From Phycisphaeraceae bacterium (GTDB lineage: Bacteria > Planctomycetota > Phycisphaerae > Phycisphaerales > UBA1924), in contig CP075368.1 of the NCBI GenBank assembly GCA_019454185.1, forward strand, positions 558,001 to 622,000: a DNA stretch of 64,000 bases. Reading direction: 5' to 3'. Below are positions 41,942-50,800 of the stretch, in pieces. Position 1 is the first letter of the stretch; each line of letters starts with the position of its first letter. A program made the translations under genes and the position numbers. Under the pieces are notes generated by a model, which ran no database searches, was not told the origin of the DNA, and saw nothing but the letters and a program-made list of their open reading frames with translations.

Positions 41942-42586
41942 TCAGCCGAACGCCTTCTTGTAGTCCTCGATGAACTTCTTGAGCCCCGAGTCCGTCAGCG
42001 GGTGCTTCATGAACTGCTGGATCACGTTGTAAGGCACCGTCGCCACATCCGCGCCGACCATCGCGCAGTCCACCATGTGCTTGTTGTGGCGGATCGACGC
42101 AGCCAGAATCTTCGTCTTGAACCCGTAGTTGTCGTAGATCTGCCGGATCTGCTGGATCAGCACCATCCCATCCTCGGCAACGTCGTCGAGCCGACCGATG
42201 AACGGGCTGACCAAGTACGCGCCCGCCTTGGCGACCATCCACGCCTGGAGCGGCTGGAAGCACAGCGTCATGTTGGTCTTGATCCCCTCATCGCTGAACG
42301 CCTTGCACGCCTTCAGCCCATCCACCGTGCTCGGCAGCTTCACGACGATGTTCGGAGCGATCTTCGCGCGCTCCCGCCCCTCTTTCATCATCCCGTCGTA
42401 GTCTGTGGCGATCACCTCGGCGGAAACCGGACCGCTCACGACCGCGCAGATCTCCGCCAGCCGCTTCCCGTAGTCGATCCCCTCTTTCGCGATCAACGAT
42501 GGATTCGTCGTTACGCCGTCGAGAACGCCGAGCGCGTTGGCTTCCTTGATCTCAGCAAGGTTCGCCGTGTCGATGTAAAGCTCCAT
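41942..42586 (-). CDS. tal: Transaldolase (small, TalC/FSA type)
   Basis: 214 residues, the length of the short transaldolase/fructose-6-phosphate-aldolase group. Start MELYIDTANL, then GVTTNPSLIAKEG, NIVVKLPSTVDGLKA with the Schiff-base lysine, TLCFQPLQA, VSPFIGRLDD, and KILAASIRH. It transfers dihydroxyacetone in the pentose-phosphate route. Converges on the acyl-CoA synthetase gene. Confidence 0.96.
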   Translation of the reverse strand: MELYIDTANLAEIKEANALGVLDGVTTNPSLIAKEGIDYGKRLAEICAVVSGPVSAEVIATDYDGMMKEGRERAKIAPNIVVKLPSTVDGLKACKAFSDEGIKTNMTLCFQPLQAWMVAKAGAYLVSPFIGRLDDVAEDGMVLIQQIRQIYDNYGFKTKILAASIRHNKHMVDCAMVGADVATVPYNVIQQFMKHPLTDSGLKKFIEDYKKAFG

Positions 42587-42664
42587 GGGAGTCTCCGTGT
42601 CGGTGCGGGTACGAGACGCGACATCGTAGACGGAGCATCAGGATGTGTATCAACGATCGCCCGG

Positions 42665-43606
42665 CTACCTCCCGGGGGAGCCGCCGATATGGCCAGACGC
42701 CAGCATCGACGAATCCTGCACCCCGAGCGTTGTGTAGATCTCTCGGGTCGCCGTCGAACGGTTCAGCGTGTAGAAATGGATCCCAGCCACATGATGATCG
42801 AGCAGGTCGCGGCACTGCTCCGTCGCCCAGTGAATCCCCACGCGTCTGGCCCCCTCGGCCGCTCCACCGGTCCGGTTCAGCGCACGGATGAGGGGCGCGG
42901 GGAATCGCGCACCCAGCGCGAGTTCCGACATCCGCTTCATGCCCTCCATCGAGGTGATCGGCATGATCCCCGCCAGCACAGGCACACGGATCCCCGCCAA
43001 CTCGCAACGATCCCGGAAGTCATAAAAGTCCCGGTTATCGAAGAACAACTGCGTCACGATGAAGTCCGCCCCCGCATCCACCTTCGCCTTCAGCCGCTCC
43101 ATCTCGAGCAACCGGTTCGGTGTCTCCGGATGCCCCTCGGGATAACCCGCAACCCCGACCCCGAAACCCCGCGGGTCGCCGGTGCCCGCGTGCGTCCCCG
43201 AGGTGTTCAGACTTCGGATCAGCGACACCAGAGCCCCCGCGTGCTCGAAGTCCCCCCCGGCAGGCCCATCCTTCGGCCGGTCACCCCGTAGCGCCATGAT
43301 GTTCCCGACGCCCGCCTCGGCGTACCGGCTCAGAATCTCCCTGATCTCTCCCTCCGTATGCCCGACGCACGTCAGGTGCGGGATCGGATCCAGCGTCGTC
43401 TCACGCTTGATCCTGATCACGAGGTCACGCGTCAACTCCCGCGTCGAACCGCCCGCTCCATACGTCACAGAAACAAACGACGGCTTCAGGGGAGTCAACT
43501 CACGGATCGCATCAAACAGCGACGCCGCGGCTTCCGGAGTCCTCGGAGGAAAGAACTCGAAAGAGAACGTCGTGCCCCTCGCCTTGATGTGCTCCAGAAT
43601 GTGCAT
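42665..43606 (-). CDS. metF: Methylenetetrahydrofolate reductase
   Basis: Reduces methylene-THF to methyl-THF for methionine synthesis, using FAD. 313 residues from an ATG preceded by GGGG. Shows FSFEFFPPRTPEAAASLF, SVTYGAGGSTRE, HLTCVGHTE, IMALRGDRPKDGP, DFIVTQLFFDNRDFYDF and VLAGIMPITS. Fifteen in-frame codons upstream add no homology. It lies upstream of tal on the same strand. Confidence 0.96.
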   Translation of the reverse strand: MHILEHIKARGTTFSFEFFPPRTPEAAASLFDAIRELTPLKPSFVSVTYGAGGSTRELTRDLVIRIKRETTLDPIPHLTCVGHTEGEIREILSRYAEAGVGNIMALRGDRPKDGPAGGDFEHAGALVSLIRSLNTSGTHAGTGDPRGFGVGVAGYPEGHPETPNRLLEMERLKAKVDAGADFIVTQLFFDNRDFYDFRDRCELAGIRVPVLAGIMPITSMEGMKRMSELALGARFPAPLIRALNRTGGAAEGARRVGIHWATEQCRDLLDHHVAGIHFYTLNRSTATREIYTTLGVQDSSMLASGHIGGSPGR

Positions 43607-43664
43607 GAACGCCCCGGGTGATCCCGAACGCAACCAGGCAAACCGCCTCAACGCTTACTATATC

Positions 43665-43690
43665 CATTCATCCGGATCAAAGGATGAATG
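43665..43690. other. Perfect 9-bp inverted repeat between pcrA and metF
   Basis: CATTCATCC and GGATGAATG with an 8-base spacer, in the 100-base gap between the helicase stop and the metF start. It has no T-run, so may be an operator or a leader hairpin of metF. Confidence 0.4.
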
Positions 43691-43706
43691 CCCCGCGATC
43701 CCCCGC

Positions 43707-46118
43707 TCAGTCGATCCGCGACAGCCGCGCATACTGAAGAACAAGCGTCTTCGTGCCGACGCTGCTGAATCGCACCGTCGCTCTCGCCCCCATCCCTCCG
43801 GTGACAGTCACGACGACACCCTCGCCGAATTGCGGGTGTCTCACGCGACAGCCGATCGGCAGCCCGCTCCCGCCCGCCGTCGGAGCCGACGCGCCGCGCT
43901 GTGACAGACCCGTGCCGGAGGTGCCGCCGCTGGCGTTTCGTCTCACCGGAGGGGCATCAAAGTCGTCGCCAAAGGGATCCGCGTCCGCAAACGGATCTGC
44001 CTGCTCTGAGAACGAGACATGCTCCCTCGGCAGCTCTTCGAGAAATCTGCTCATAATCGTCCGCTCGGGCACGCCTCGGATCGTTCTGTACCTCGAACTC
44101 GACACCTGCAGGTGCCTCATCGCACGCGTGATCCCGACGAAGAACAGACGCCGCTCCTCCTCGAGTTGCGAGTCGGATGTCTGCGCGCGGGAGTGGGGGA
44201 GCAGACCCTCCTCCAGGCCGATGATCGCCACGACCTTGAACTCCAGGCCCTTTGCCGCGTGCAGCGTCATCAGCGTGACCGACCCCTGCTCAGGATCCAC
44301 CGCGTCCGCGTCAGCAACAAGCGCAACCGACTCCAGATAAGCCCGAAGCAGGGCAAGCAGCGGAGGCACCTGCGCCAGCCGACCCTCGCGAGCCGCGTCA
44401 GCACCGGGGAAACTCGCCGGGTCGGCATCGGGGTCAAACTCGATCTCGAACTGCCTTGCCGAGGAGACAAGCTCCGCGAGGTTCTCCGGCCGCTCAAGGT
44501 CCGCCTCGGACTTGCCCGCCTTTGAGAGCGCAAGGTAGTGCGCCTCAAGACCCGACTCGCGGATCACACGCTCGACGAGATCCGCGAGAGACGAAGAGAC
44601 CCTCGCCCCCATGAAGGTGCCGGAGCCCGTCCAGTGGTCGATCATCTCAAGGAACGTCCCGATCGACGACCTCGCCCGCGACGACACATCCGCGATGTCC
44701 GGCGCGCACCGCATCGCCTCCAGCAGGGGAAGTCCGCGTTCACTCGCCCACTGCTGAACGTGGTCGATCGAAGTCTCGCCGATCCCGCGGCTCGGCGTGT
44801 TCACGATCCTCCTCAGCGAGACATCGTCCGCTGGATTCGCCACCACTCGCAGATAACTCAGCGCGTTCCGCACCTCTTCACGCTCAAAGAACGACGTGCC
44901 GCGTGCGATCGTGTAAGGGATCCCCGCGCCTCGAAACGCGTCCTCGATGACGCGTGAGAGCGAGTTCGTGCGATAGAAGACCGCCATGTCACGCCAACCC
45001 AGCGGCTCCTCAGACTCATGCCTGACCCGCCTCAGATAATCCGCGACGATCGCCGCCTCATGCTGCTCGTCGCGCGTCATCACAACAACCGGCTTCTCTC
45101 CGCCCGCCCTCGTGGTGAACAGGTCCTTGTGGCGACGCCTCTTGTTGTTCCGGATCAGGGCATCAGCCGCGCCCAGGATCGGAGCCGTCGAACGAAAGTT
45201 CTCGCCGAGCGTCACGACCCGCGCGCTCGGGTAGTTCTCTTCAAAGTCCAGGATGTTCGAGATGTCCGCGCCGCGCCACCCGTAGATCGCCTGATCCGGA
45301 TCCCCGACAACACACACGTTCGGACCGCGCCCCTCGCCACCCTCACCCGGGATCGTCGCGTCAGAGCCGATCAAGAGCGACGCGATCTTGAACTGCGCCT
45401 TGTTCGTGTCCTGATACTCATCGATCAGCATGTACTGCCAGCGCCGGTGGCAGTCCTCACGCACCTCGGCCGAACGCTCCAGCATCATGGCCGTCAGCAC
45501 GAGCAGATCATCGAAATCGACAGCCCCCGCCGTGCGCAGCGCTCGCTCGTAAGCGGTGTAGATCCTGGCGATGGACCGCGAGTAGAAGTCACCCGCACGA
45601 GCCGCGAAGGCCTCTGCGGTCAGCAACTCGTTCTTCGCGTTGCTGATCGCCGAGAGCACGGACCGAGGCGGCCAGTTGCTCGTCGACAGCGACAGGTCCG
45701 CAATCACCCGCTTGAGCAGGGCCGTCTGATCCGACGTGTCGTAGATCGCAAAGTCCGGCTTCAGACCCGGCAACGCCGCCACCTCGGCGTACTTCCTCAG
45801 CAACCGCGCGCACAACGCGTGGAACGTCGAGACCGTCAGCCCGCGCGAGTGCCGCCCCTCGCCGAGCAGCACCGACACACGCTCCCGCATCTCCCCCGCC
45901 GCCTTGTTCGTGAACGTCAACGCCAGGATCGACCACGCCGGAACACCCATTCGAATCAGGTGCGCGATCCGTCGTGTGATGACCCGCGTCTTCCCCGAAC
46001 CCGCGGCAGCGAGCACAAGCAGAGGACCCTCCGTATGGAGAACCGCCTCACGCTGAGGAGGAGTCAGGTCCGCCAGCAGCGGATCGCGATCGGGCGGCAC
46101 TTCGGCAAACTGACCCAT
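43707..46118 (-). CDS. pcrA: ATP-dependent DNA helicase, UvrD/PcrA family
   Basis: 803 residues from the ATG at 46118, just downstream of GGAGGCCGGAG; an ATG 12 codons earlier has no site. Superfamily 1A motifs: LTPPQREAV (Q motif), AAAGSGKTRVI (I), LTFTNKAAGEM (Ia), LIDEYQDTN (II), VGDPDQAIYGWRGAD (III), FRST (IV), VTLMTLHAAKGLEFK (V), FFVGITRAM (VI). The C-terminal Tudor-like segment VRHPQFGEGVVVTVTG marks the PcrA/UvrD type. Role: excision-repair displacement of UvrC/oligomer, and clearing of RecA. Confidence 0.96.
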   Translation of the reverse strand: MGQFAEVPPDRDPLLADLTPPQREAVLHTEGPLLVLAAAGSGKTRVITRRIAHLIRMGVPAWSILALTFTNKAAGEMRERVSVLLGEGRHSRGLTVSTFHALCARLLRKYAEVAALPGLKPDFAIYDTSDQTALLKRVIADLSLSTSNWPPRSVLSAISNAKNELLTAEAFAARAGDFYSRSIARIYTAYERALRTAGAVDFDDLLVLTAMMLERSAEVREDCHRRWQYMLIDEYQDTNKAQFKIASLLIGSDATIPGEGGEGRGPNVCVVGDPDQAIYGWRGADISNILDFEENYPSARVVTLGENFRSTAPILGAADALIRNNKRRRHKDLFTTRAGGEKPVVVMTRDEQHEAAIVADYLRRVRHESEEPLGWRDMAVFYRTNSLSRVIEDAFRGAGIPYTIARGTSFFEREEVRNALSYLRVVANPADDVSLRRIVNTPSRGIGETSIDHVQQWASERGLPLLEAMRCAPDIADVSSRARSSIGTFLEMIDHWTGSGTFMGARVSSSLADLVERVIRESGLEAHYLALSKAGKSEADLERPENLAELVSSARQFEIEFDPDADPASFPGADAAREGRLAQVPPLLALLRAYLESVALVADADAVDPEQGSVTLMTLHAAKGLEFKVVAIIGLEEGLLPHSRAQTSDSQLEEERRLFFVGITRAMRHLQVSSSRYRTIRGVPERTIMSRFLEELPREHVSFSEQADPFADADPFGDDFDAPPVRRNASGGTSGTGLSQRGASAPTAGGSGLPIGCRVRHPQFGEGVVVTVTGGMGARATVRFSSVGTKTLVLQYARLSRID

Positions 46119-46217
46119 CAACTCCGGCCTCCATGCGAACACATCGACATCCATGTAGTGAGCCGCGATCGTACACGAAGCCGAACACCTGGTGCCAACG
46201 GCTCGTCCAGAGACACT

Positions 46218-48185
46218 CTAGGTTGGACCCGGAGCATCACGATCGTCCGATGAATCGTCGTCACTCTCAGAAGAGCGTGAGACCCCTCGTGCGGCTTCCG
46301 CCGGGTCGCCCGAACGGAGGATCAGATCGATCTCCTTCGGCAAGGACGCAGCAATCCTCCCCACCACATCCCCCTCGATCGTCCTGGCGAACAGCGATCG
46401 ACGCGACTTGCCCATGATCAGAGTGTCGCACCCGAATGTCGCCGTGTAGTCCAGAATCTCCTCCACGATCTCCGTCGATGTCACGTAGATCGGAACGAAC
46501 GGAACGCCCGCCTGGCTCGCCAGCACAGCAGCCGAGCCGAGTGCCTCCTGCGCCTCGCGATCGTCCTCGATACGCGGCACCTGACCCGGTTGCAGGTCCA
46601 GCACTCGCACGGCCCTCACGAAGATCGCAAACAGAACCGCGCCCCGCTTGCGGGCCAGTTCCACCGCGTAGGCCTGCTGAGAGTGTCCCCTCGCCGCGAG
46701 CATGATCCTCGGGCGTCCGGAATCCAGACGCGCCGGCTGACGCTTGACCTGTGCCAGCCACCCATCGGTCGGCTCGGCAGGCGGCTCCATCGCGCGAGCC
46801 CTTCGCCTGAGGGTCGCGCGCGTCACGAGAACACCGGCGATCACAACGCCCGCAAAGGCCGTTGCGTTCAACTTTGTTCCAACGATGGTGAGCGTCACCG
46901 CGAGAAGGAACAGCCCGAGCGACCACATGCCGCCGCGTTCCCACGGCTTGATCGAGATCTTGCGCCCGATCGCGCAGCTCAGGATCGTCACGGTGATCGC
47001 GCCGCACACGCCGATGATGTACAGCTCGGCCAGCCGCTCGGGTCTTCGCTCGATCAGCACGACCCCGATGCACGCGAGCAGCGACACAACGAGGCCCACC
47101 GAGGGCACGCCGGAGTAGTTCAGTCTCCGGAGCGAGCGAGGCAGCTCTCCGTCCTGTGCCATCGAGAAGAGCACCGACACCATCGCCATGATCGCGGTGT
47201 TCGTGGCCGAAAGCAGCAGCAGCGCGAACACCACCGCCGCGACCTTGCCGAAGATCAGGCCGCCCGACGGACCGATCGCGTTCGTCGCGACAGTCTCCGC
47301 GATCAGCTTCATGCTCGTGTTCTTGATCTCCTCGATCTTCTGGACCGAGGCCGGCGCGGTCTGCTCGAGTTGATGGAGCGTCTGGCTGTCGATCGAGGCG
47401 ATCGGCGAGGGAAGCCCCTGCAACTCGGGCAGTCGCGTGAAGATCGAGGTTGCCACGATGGCAAACAGGACATTCAGCAGCACGACCTCCAGAAGCACAG
47501 GGATGATCGTCCGCTTGGCTGTCCGCTCGACCGGGCGTCGCATCAGGCCCGTCATGTTCGCGACGGCCTCAACACCCGCGAGAGCGAGCACGATCTGCGT
47601 GAACGCCGTCCAGTGGGACCACGTGCTCCGGGAAAGGTCGATGCTCACCCTCGATAGCCCGTCCGGCAGATACGGCACGGACATGACCGCCATCAGTCCG
47701 GACACGCCGAGCGCAGCGAAGGCGATCACCAGGGCGAAGGTGCCCGCGCTCCGCGCGCCGAGCCAGTTGACGAGCCCAACAAAGACAAGCGTGACGATGG
47801 CGATGGTGGCCAGCCACGGACCGTCCGGGATCCCGAAGTAGTGCAGGGCCTCAACCACCGAGATCACGGCCGTGATGATGTAGCCGCACAGCAGGAGCGT
47901 CGCCCCGACGACCGAGGCGATCGGGCTGATCTGACGGGCCGCGGTGTAGACGCCGCCCCCATCCGGGAATGAGCGGCAGACGATGGCGTAGGCCCAGGCC
48001 ACCGCCGCCATGAGGACGCCTATCGCCACCATGTAAACCACCGATTCAGGGCCGGTGAAGGCGAACGCCAGCCCAAGCACATAGAGCCGGCTGGTACCCC
48101 AGTCGCCATAGAGCAGTGGCCCCGCGTGGAACCACTTCAAGTTGCGGGGCCGGGATTCGGTGACGAGCATGGGCAGGTCCGACAT
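46218..48185 (-). CDS. APC-family permease with C-terminal universal stress protein domain
   Basis: 655 residues. The first 490 have about 12 hydrophobic helices in the amino-acid/polyamine/organocation layout. The helix pattern includes the early loop GDWGTSRLYVLGLAFAFTG. From about 500 a soluble domain follows: PRIMLAARGHSQQAYAVELARKRGAVLFAIFV, DTLIMGKSRRSLFARTIEGDVVGRIAA, matching the USP fold with GxSxx(G)xxR-like ATP-binding. Transporter plus USP fusions occur in several phyla. The ATG at 48185 has only a weak site that lies within a parS; ATG at 48170 is possible. Substrate unknown. Confidence 0.85.
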   Translation of the reverse strand: MSDLPMLVTESRPRNLKWFHAGPLLYGDWGTSRLYVLGLAFAFTGPESVVYMVAIGVLMAAVAWAYAIVCRSFPDGGGVYTAARQISPIASVVGATLLLCGYIITAVISVVEALHYFGIPDGPWLATIAIVTLVFVGLVNWLGARSAGTFALVIAFAALGVSGLMAVMSVPYLPDGLSRVSIDLSRSTWSHWTAFTQIVLALAGVEAVANMTGLMRRPVERTAKRTIIPVLLEVVLLNVLFAIVATSIFTRLPELQGLPSPIASIDSQTLHQLEQTAPASVQKIEEIKNTSMKLIAETVATNAIGPSGGLIFGKVAAVVFALLLLSATNTAIMAMVSVLFSMAQDGELPRSLRRLNYSGVPSVGLVVSLLACIGVVLIERRPERLAELYIIGVCGAITVTILSCAIGRKISIKPWERGGMWSLGLFLLAVTLTIVGTKLNATAFAGVVIAGVLVTRATLRRRARAMEPPAEPTDGWLAQVKRQPARLDSGRPRIMLAARGHSQQAYAVELARKRGAVLFAIFVRAVRVLDLQPGQVPRIEDDREAQEALGSAAVLASQAGVPFVPIYVTSTEIVEEILDYTATFGCDTLIMGKSRRSLFARTIEGDVVGRIAASLPKEIDLILRSGDPAEAARGVSRSSESDDDSSDDRDAPGPT

Positions 48186-48188
48186 GGC

Positions 48189-48204
48189 TGTTCCACGTGA
48201 AACA
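48189..48204. promoter_or_regulatory. parS site (ParB binding)
   Basis: The 16 bases TGTTCCACGTGAAACA match the parS consensus TGTTNCACGTGAAACA at every fixed position. Flanking GGC and GCC extend the palindrome, with one mismatched pair, to 22 bases (48186-48207). ParB loads here to organise the origin region. It lies immediately before the permease start, so ParB binding could affect that gene. The window has no oriC or parAB that I can see. Confidence 0.85.
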
Positions 48205-48249
48205 GCCAGCGAGATAGATATAGGGATATCGCCCTATGGAAGTGTTGTA

Positions 48250-48924
48250 TCAACTGCGATTTGCGAGCGCGACGACCGCATCGACCATTTTGCCTATTCC
48301 TGTGTAGACCTCGTGAACCGAGGCGTCGCACATGTACGCGGGGGTCGTGACGATGTGGTTCGCCTCGTCGATGACGGCCTCGGTTGCCGGTTTCGGGACA
48401 TTCGTTGCCCCCATCGCCCTGATCGCATTGCTTGTCTGTTCATCGGATCCGATGGTGACGCTGCATCCCGTGCCGCCCGCGTTTGTTCCGAGTACCTTGG
48501 CGGCAAGGACGGGGGCGATGCAGCAGAGCCCGATGGGTTTGCTCTGTGATCTGAAGCCCTTGATGGTGCGTTGAACATCGGGATCGACCGAGCAGTTCTG
48601 TCCATCGCGTGCGAAGGTGGAGAGGTTCTTGGCTGCGCCGAATCCTCCGGGGAAGATCACGGCGGAGAACTTCGAGGGATCGAGGGACTGGAGCGGCGAG
48701 ATCTCTCCGCGGCTGATTCGGGCCGATTCGACCATGACATTCCGCGATTCCGGCGCGGGCTGACCCGTTGCGTGGTTGATGACATCGGCCTGCGGCTTGT
48801 CCGGCGCGAAGCAGCGGTAAGGGGCTCCGTGGCGCGAGAGATGGATGAGGCAACTGACGGACTCGTGGATCTCGCTTCCATCACCTCGACCACATCCGGA
48901 CAGGACCACCGCGATTGGCAGCAT
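48250..48924 (-). CDS. elbB: ElbB-type glyoxalase (DJ-1/PfpI family)
   Basis: 224 residues from an ATG with GGAG 7 bases upstream. MLPIAVVLSGCGRGDGSEIHE is the ElbB start (GxGxxDGxEIxE), then FPGGFGAAKNLSTFA and KPIGLCCIAPVLAAK with the nucleophile-elbow cysteine. ElbB enzymes are glyoxalase-like proteins associated with isoprenoid synthesis; function in detail is unproven. Divergent from the kinase gene. Confidence 0.92.
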   Translation of the reverse strand: MLPIAVVLSGCGRGDGSEIHESVSCLIHLSRHGAPYRCFAPDKPQADVINHATGQPAPESRNVMVESARISRGEISPLQSLDPSKFSAVIFPGGFGAAKNLSTFARDGQNCSVDPDVQRTIKGFRSQSKPIGLCCIAPVLAAKVLGTNAGGTGCSVTIGSDEQTSNAIRAMGATNVPKPATEAVIDEANHIVTTPAYMCDASVHEVYTGIGKMVDAVVALANRS

Positions 48925-49064
48925 GGGGTATCTCCGAAGCACGTGCGCTTGCAGAAGGGCGCGATAACACTGTAGGGACCGGCGGGGAGTACGAAACGGA
49001 CCTGTTCGGGTGGCAACCGGATCCGTTGAAGGGGCGTATTGGTCTGGGATCAGGCGCCATCGTA

Positions 49065-49093
49065 TTGACAGGGCGAGCAGGGGGACTTAGCGT
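49065..49093 (+). promoter_or_regulatory. Candidate sigma-70-type promoter of the Ser/Thr kinase
   Basis: TTGACA (perfect -35) with a 17-base spacer and TAGCGT (-10, 3 of 6 matches). The -10 overlaps the GTG chosen as kinase start, so if real the start must be later. Confidence 0.3.
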
Positions 49094-50540
49094 GGAGAAC
49101 CCGAATGCTGAGAAGAGTGGTGGCGTCACGGTGGCGTCCGGCGTTTCGGGTTCGTCGATTGGCATGAGCGGCTCTTCACAAGACGATCCCGGCAAGACAC
49201 CGATACTCGCGGGCGAAACACCTTCGCCCGCGCCACGTCGTGCTGCGCCCGCGCCGGCGGCCTCGCTATCTGAGACGCACGCCGCCATCAAGGCGGAGGC
49301 CGACAAGGCGGGCACAAACCTTGACACGCTGGTCGGGCGGCTGGTGGTCGAGCAGGGCTTTGCGACGACCGATGAGGTCTCGCACTGCCTGGAGCAGGCG
49401 CGGGAGGATCGCAACGAGCGTTCGCTCGCTCAGATGCTCATCGACAACAACTACGTGACCGAGCGCCAGATCGCACGTCTGAAGCAGATCGTCGAGGCCC
49501 AGCGGTCCGGGCAGAAGATCCCGGGGTACAAGGTCTTGAGCAAGCTTGGCGAGGGCGCCATGGCGACGGTGTTCAAGGCCAAGCAGTTGTCGCTCGACCG
49601 GACGGTCGCGATCAAGATCCTTCCGCGGAAGTTCAGCAGCAACCCGCAGTTCATCGAGCGTTTCTACGCCGAGGGCAGGGCCGCGGCTGCGCTGAATCAT
49701 CCGAACATCGTGCAGGCGTTCGATGTCGGCAAGGCGGGGGAGTACCACTACTTCGTGATGGAGTTCGTCGACGGTCGGACGGTGTACGACGACATCGTGA
49801 AGCACAAGCGATTCAGCGAGCAGGAAGCGATCGACATCGTGATCCAGGTTGCCGAGGCGCTCCAGCACGCGCACGAGAAGGGGCTCGTGCACCGCGACGT
49901 GAAGCCGAAGAACATCATGATCTCTTCGGACGGCGTCGTGAAGCTGGCCGACATGGGCCTCGCCCGGGCGATTTCGGATAAAGAAGCGGCTGAGGCGGAG
50001 GCGGGCAAGGCGTTCGGCACGCCTTACTACATCTCGCCGGAGCAGATCCGCGGCGAGATCAACATCGGTCCACCTGCGGACATCTACTCGCTCGGCGCAA
50101 CGATGTACCACATGCTGACCGGGAGCGTTCCCTTCGACGGGAAGAACCCTTCGGCGGTGATGCACAAGCATCTCAAGGCCGAGCTGGTGCCACCGGACCA
50201 TGTGAACGCCAAGTTGAGCGCGGGCTCGGCCGAGATCATCGAGATGATGATGGCCAAGAGCCCGAAGGCGCGGTACCAGAACTGCCGCGACCTTCTGATC
50301 GATCTGCGGGCGGTGCGCAAGGGGGACAAACCGGTGCTGGCGCATCGCGACTTCGGCGCGGTGGACCTGCAGTCGATCGTGGCGGCGGAGGCGGTCTCGC
50401 AGGGTGAGATCGCGGTCGATCAGAGCAAGAAGAGCGGTGGGGGTTCGTCGATCCTGACGCAACCCCTGTTTGTTTCGCTGCTTGCGGTTGCCGCGATCAG
50501 CATTCTCTTCAATATCGTGCTTCTGGCGACCCGGATGTGA
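49092..50540 (+). CDS. Membrane-anchored Ser/Thr protein kinase with GspE-like N-terminal domain
   Basis: 482 residues from the GTG at 49092 (GGGGG 7 bases upstream); the frame opens earlier but overlaps elbB and lacks support. A Pro/Ala/Ser region precedes a helical block LVVEQGFATTDEVSHCLEQ...LAQMLIDNNYVTERQIARLKQ, which resembles the N-terminal (MshEN/GspE) domain of type II secretion ATPases. The kinase domain (about 145-400) has LGEGAMATVFKAK, VAIKIL, HRDVKPKN, LADMGLA (DMG instead of DFG) and SPEQ. One membrane helix (FVSLLAVAAISILFNIVLLA) ends the protein, so the kinase faces the cytoplasm. Substrates unknown. Confidence 0.9.
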   Translation: MENPNAEKSGGVTVASGVSGSSIGMSGSSQDDPGKTPILAGETPSPAPRRAAPAPAASLSETHAAIKAEADKAGTNLDTLVGRLVVEQGFATTDEVSHCLEQAREDRNERSLAQMLIDNNYVTERQIARLKQIVEAQRSGQKIPGYKVLSKLGEGAMATVFKAKQLSLDRTVAIKILPRKFSSNPQFIERFYAEGRAAAALNHPNIVQAFDVGKAGEYHYFVMEFVDGRTVYDDIVKHKRFSEQEAIDIVIQVAEALQHAHEKGLVHRDVKPKNIMISSDGVVKLADMGLARAISDKEAAEAEAGKAFGTPYYISPEQIRGEINIGPPADIYSLGATMYHMLTGSVPFDGKNPSAVMHKHLKAELVPPDHVNAKLSAGSAEIIEMMMAKSPKARYQNCRDLLIDLRAVRKGDKPVLAHRDFGAVDLQSIVAAEAVSQGEIAVDQSKKSGGGSSILTQPLFVSLLAVAAISILFNIVLLATRM

Positions 50541-50797
50541 CCCGCGCAAAGACGGCGGATAGGGCTTGCCCGGGGGGTCGGGTTCGGTTAACCTTTGGGT
50601 GTGAGGACGTGGTTCGGGAATGGTTCCCGCTGTCCTTGATCGGAGCGCGACGATGGCACACGCTGAATCTGCCGATATGTGTCGTGTGGACGCATGAGCC
50701 GGCGCTCGCTCCGCCAATGCCTGTCTGTTTGCATCATCGGGACGTGACGCGCCCGCGTGGGGCTTCGTTCCGTCCGCTGTTTACAAGGAGTTGACTC
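50541..50797 (+). other. infC leader region, no gene seen
   Basis: This 257-base stretch separates the kinase from infC. The frame 50537-50794 open on the plus strand has no homology or ribosome site and was rejected. It ends with the strong AAGGAG of infC. Confidence 0.4.
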
Positions 50798-50800
50798 ATC
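50785..50800 (+). promoter_or_regulatory. Ribosome site that fixes an ATC start for infC
   Basis: AAGGAG at 50785-50790, a 7-base spacer TTGACTC, then ATC at 50798-50800. Reading from this ATC gives the conserved IF3 N-terminus; no ATG, GTG or TTG is in frame before 50852, and that GTG has no ribosome site. Confidence 0.75.

Noticed and set aside
41810..43291. 493-codon plus-strand frame
   Set aside because: Antisense to tal and metF, which are firmly recognised.
48915..49091. Upstream extension of the Ser/Thr kinase
   Set aside because: It would overlap elbB on the other strand; the GTG at 49092 has a strong ribosome site.
50537..50794. 85-codon plus frame in the infC leader
   Set aside because: No homology and no ribosome site; the region is better explained as infC 5' leader.
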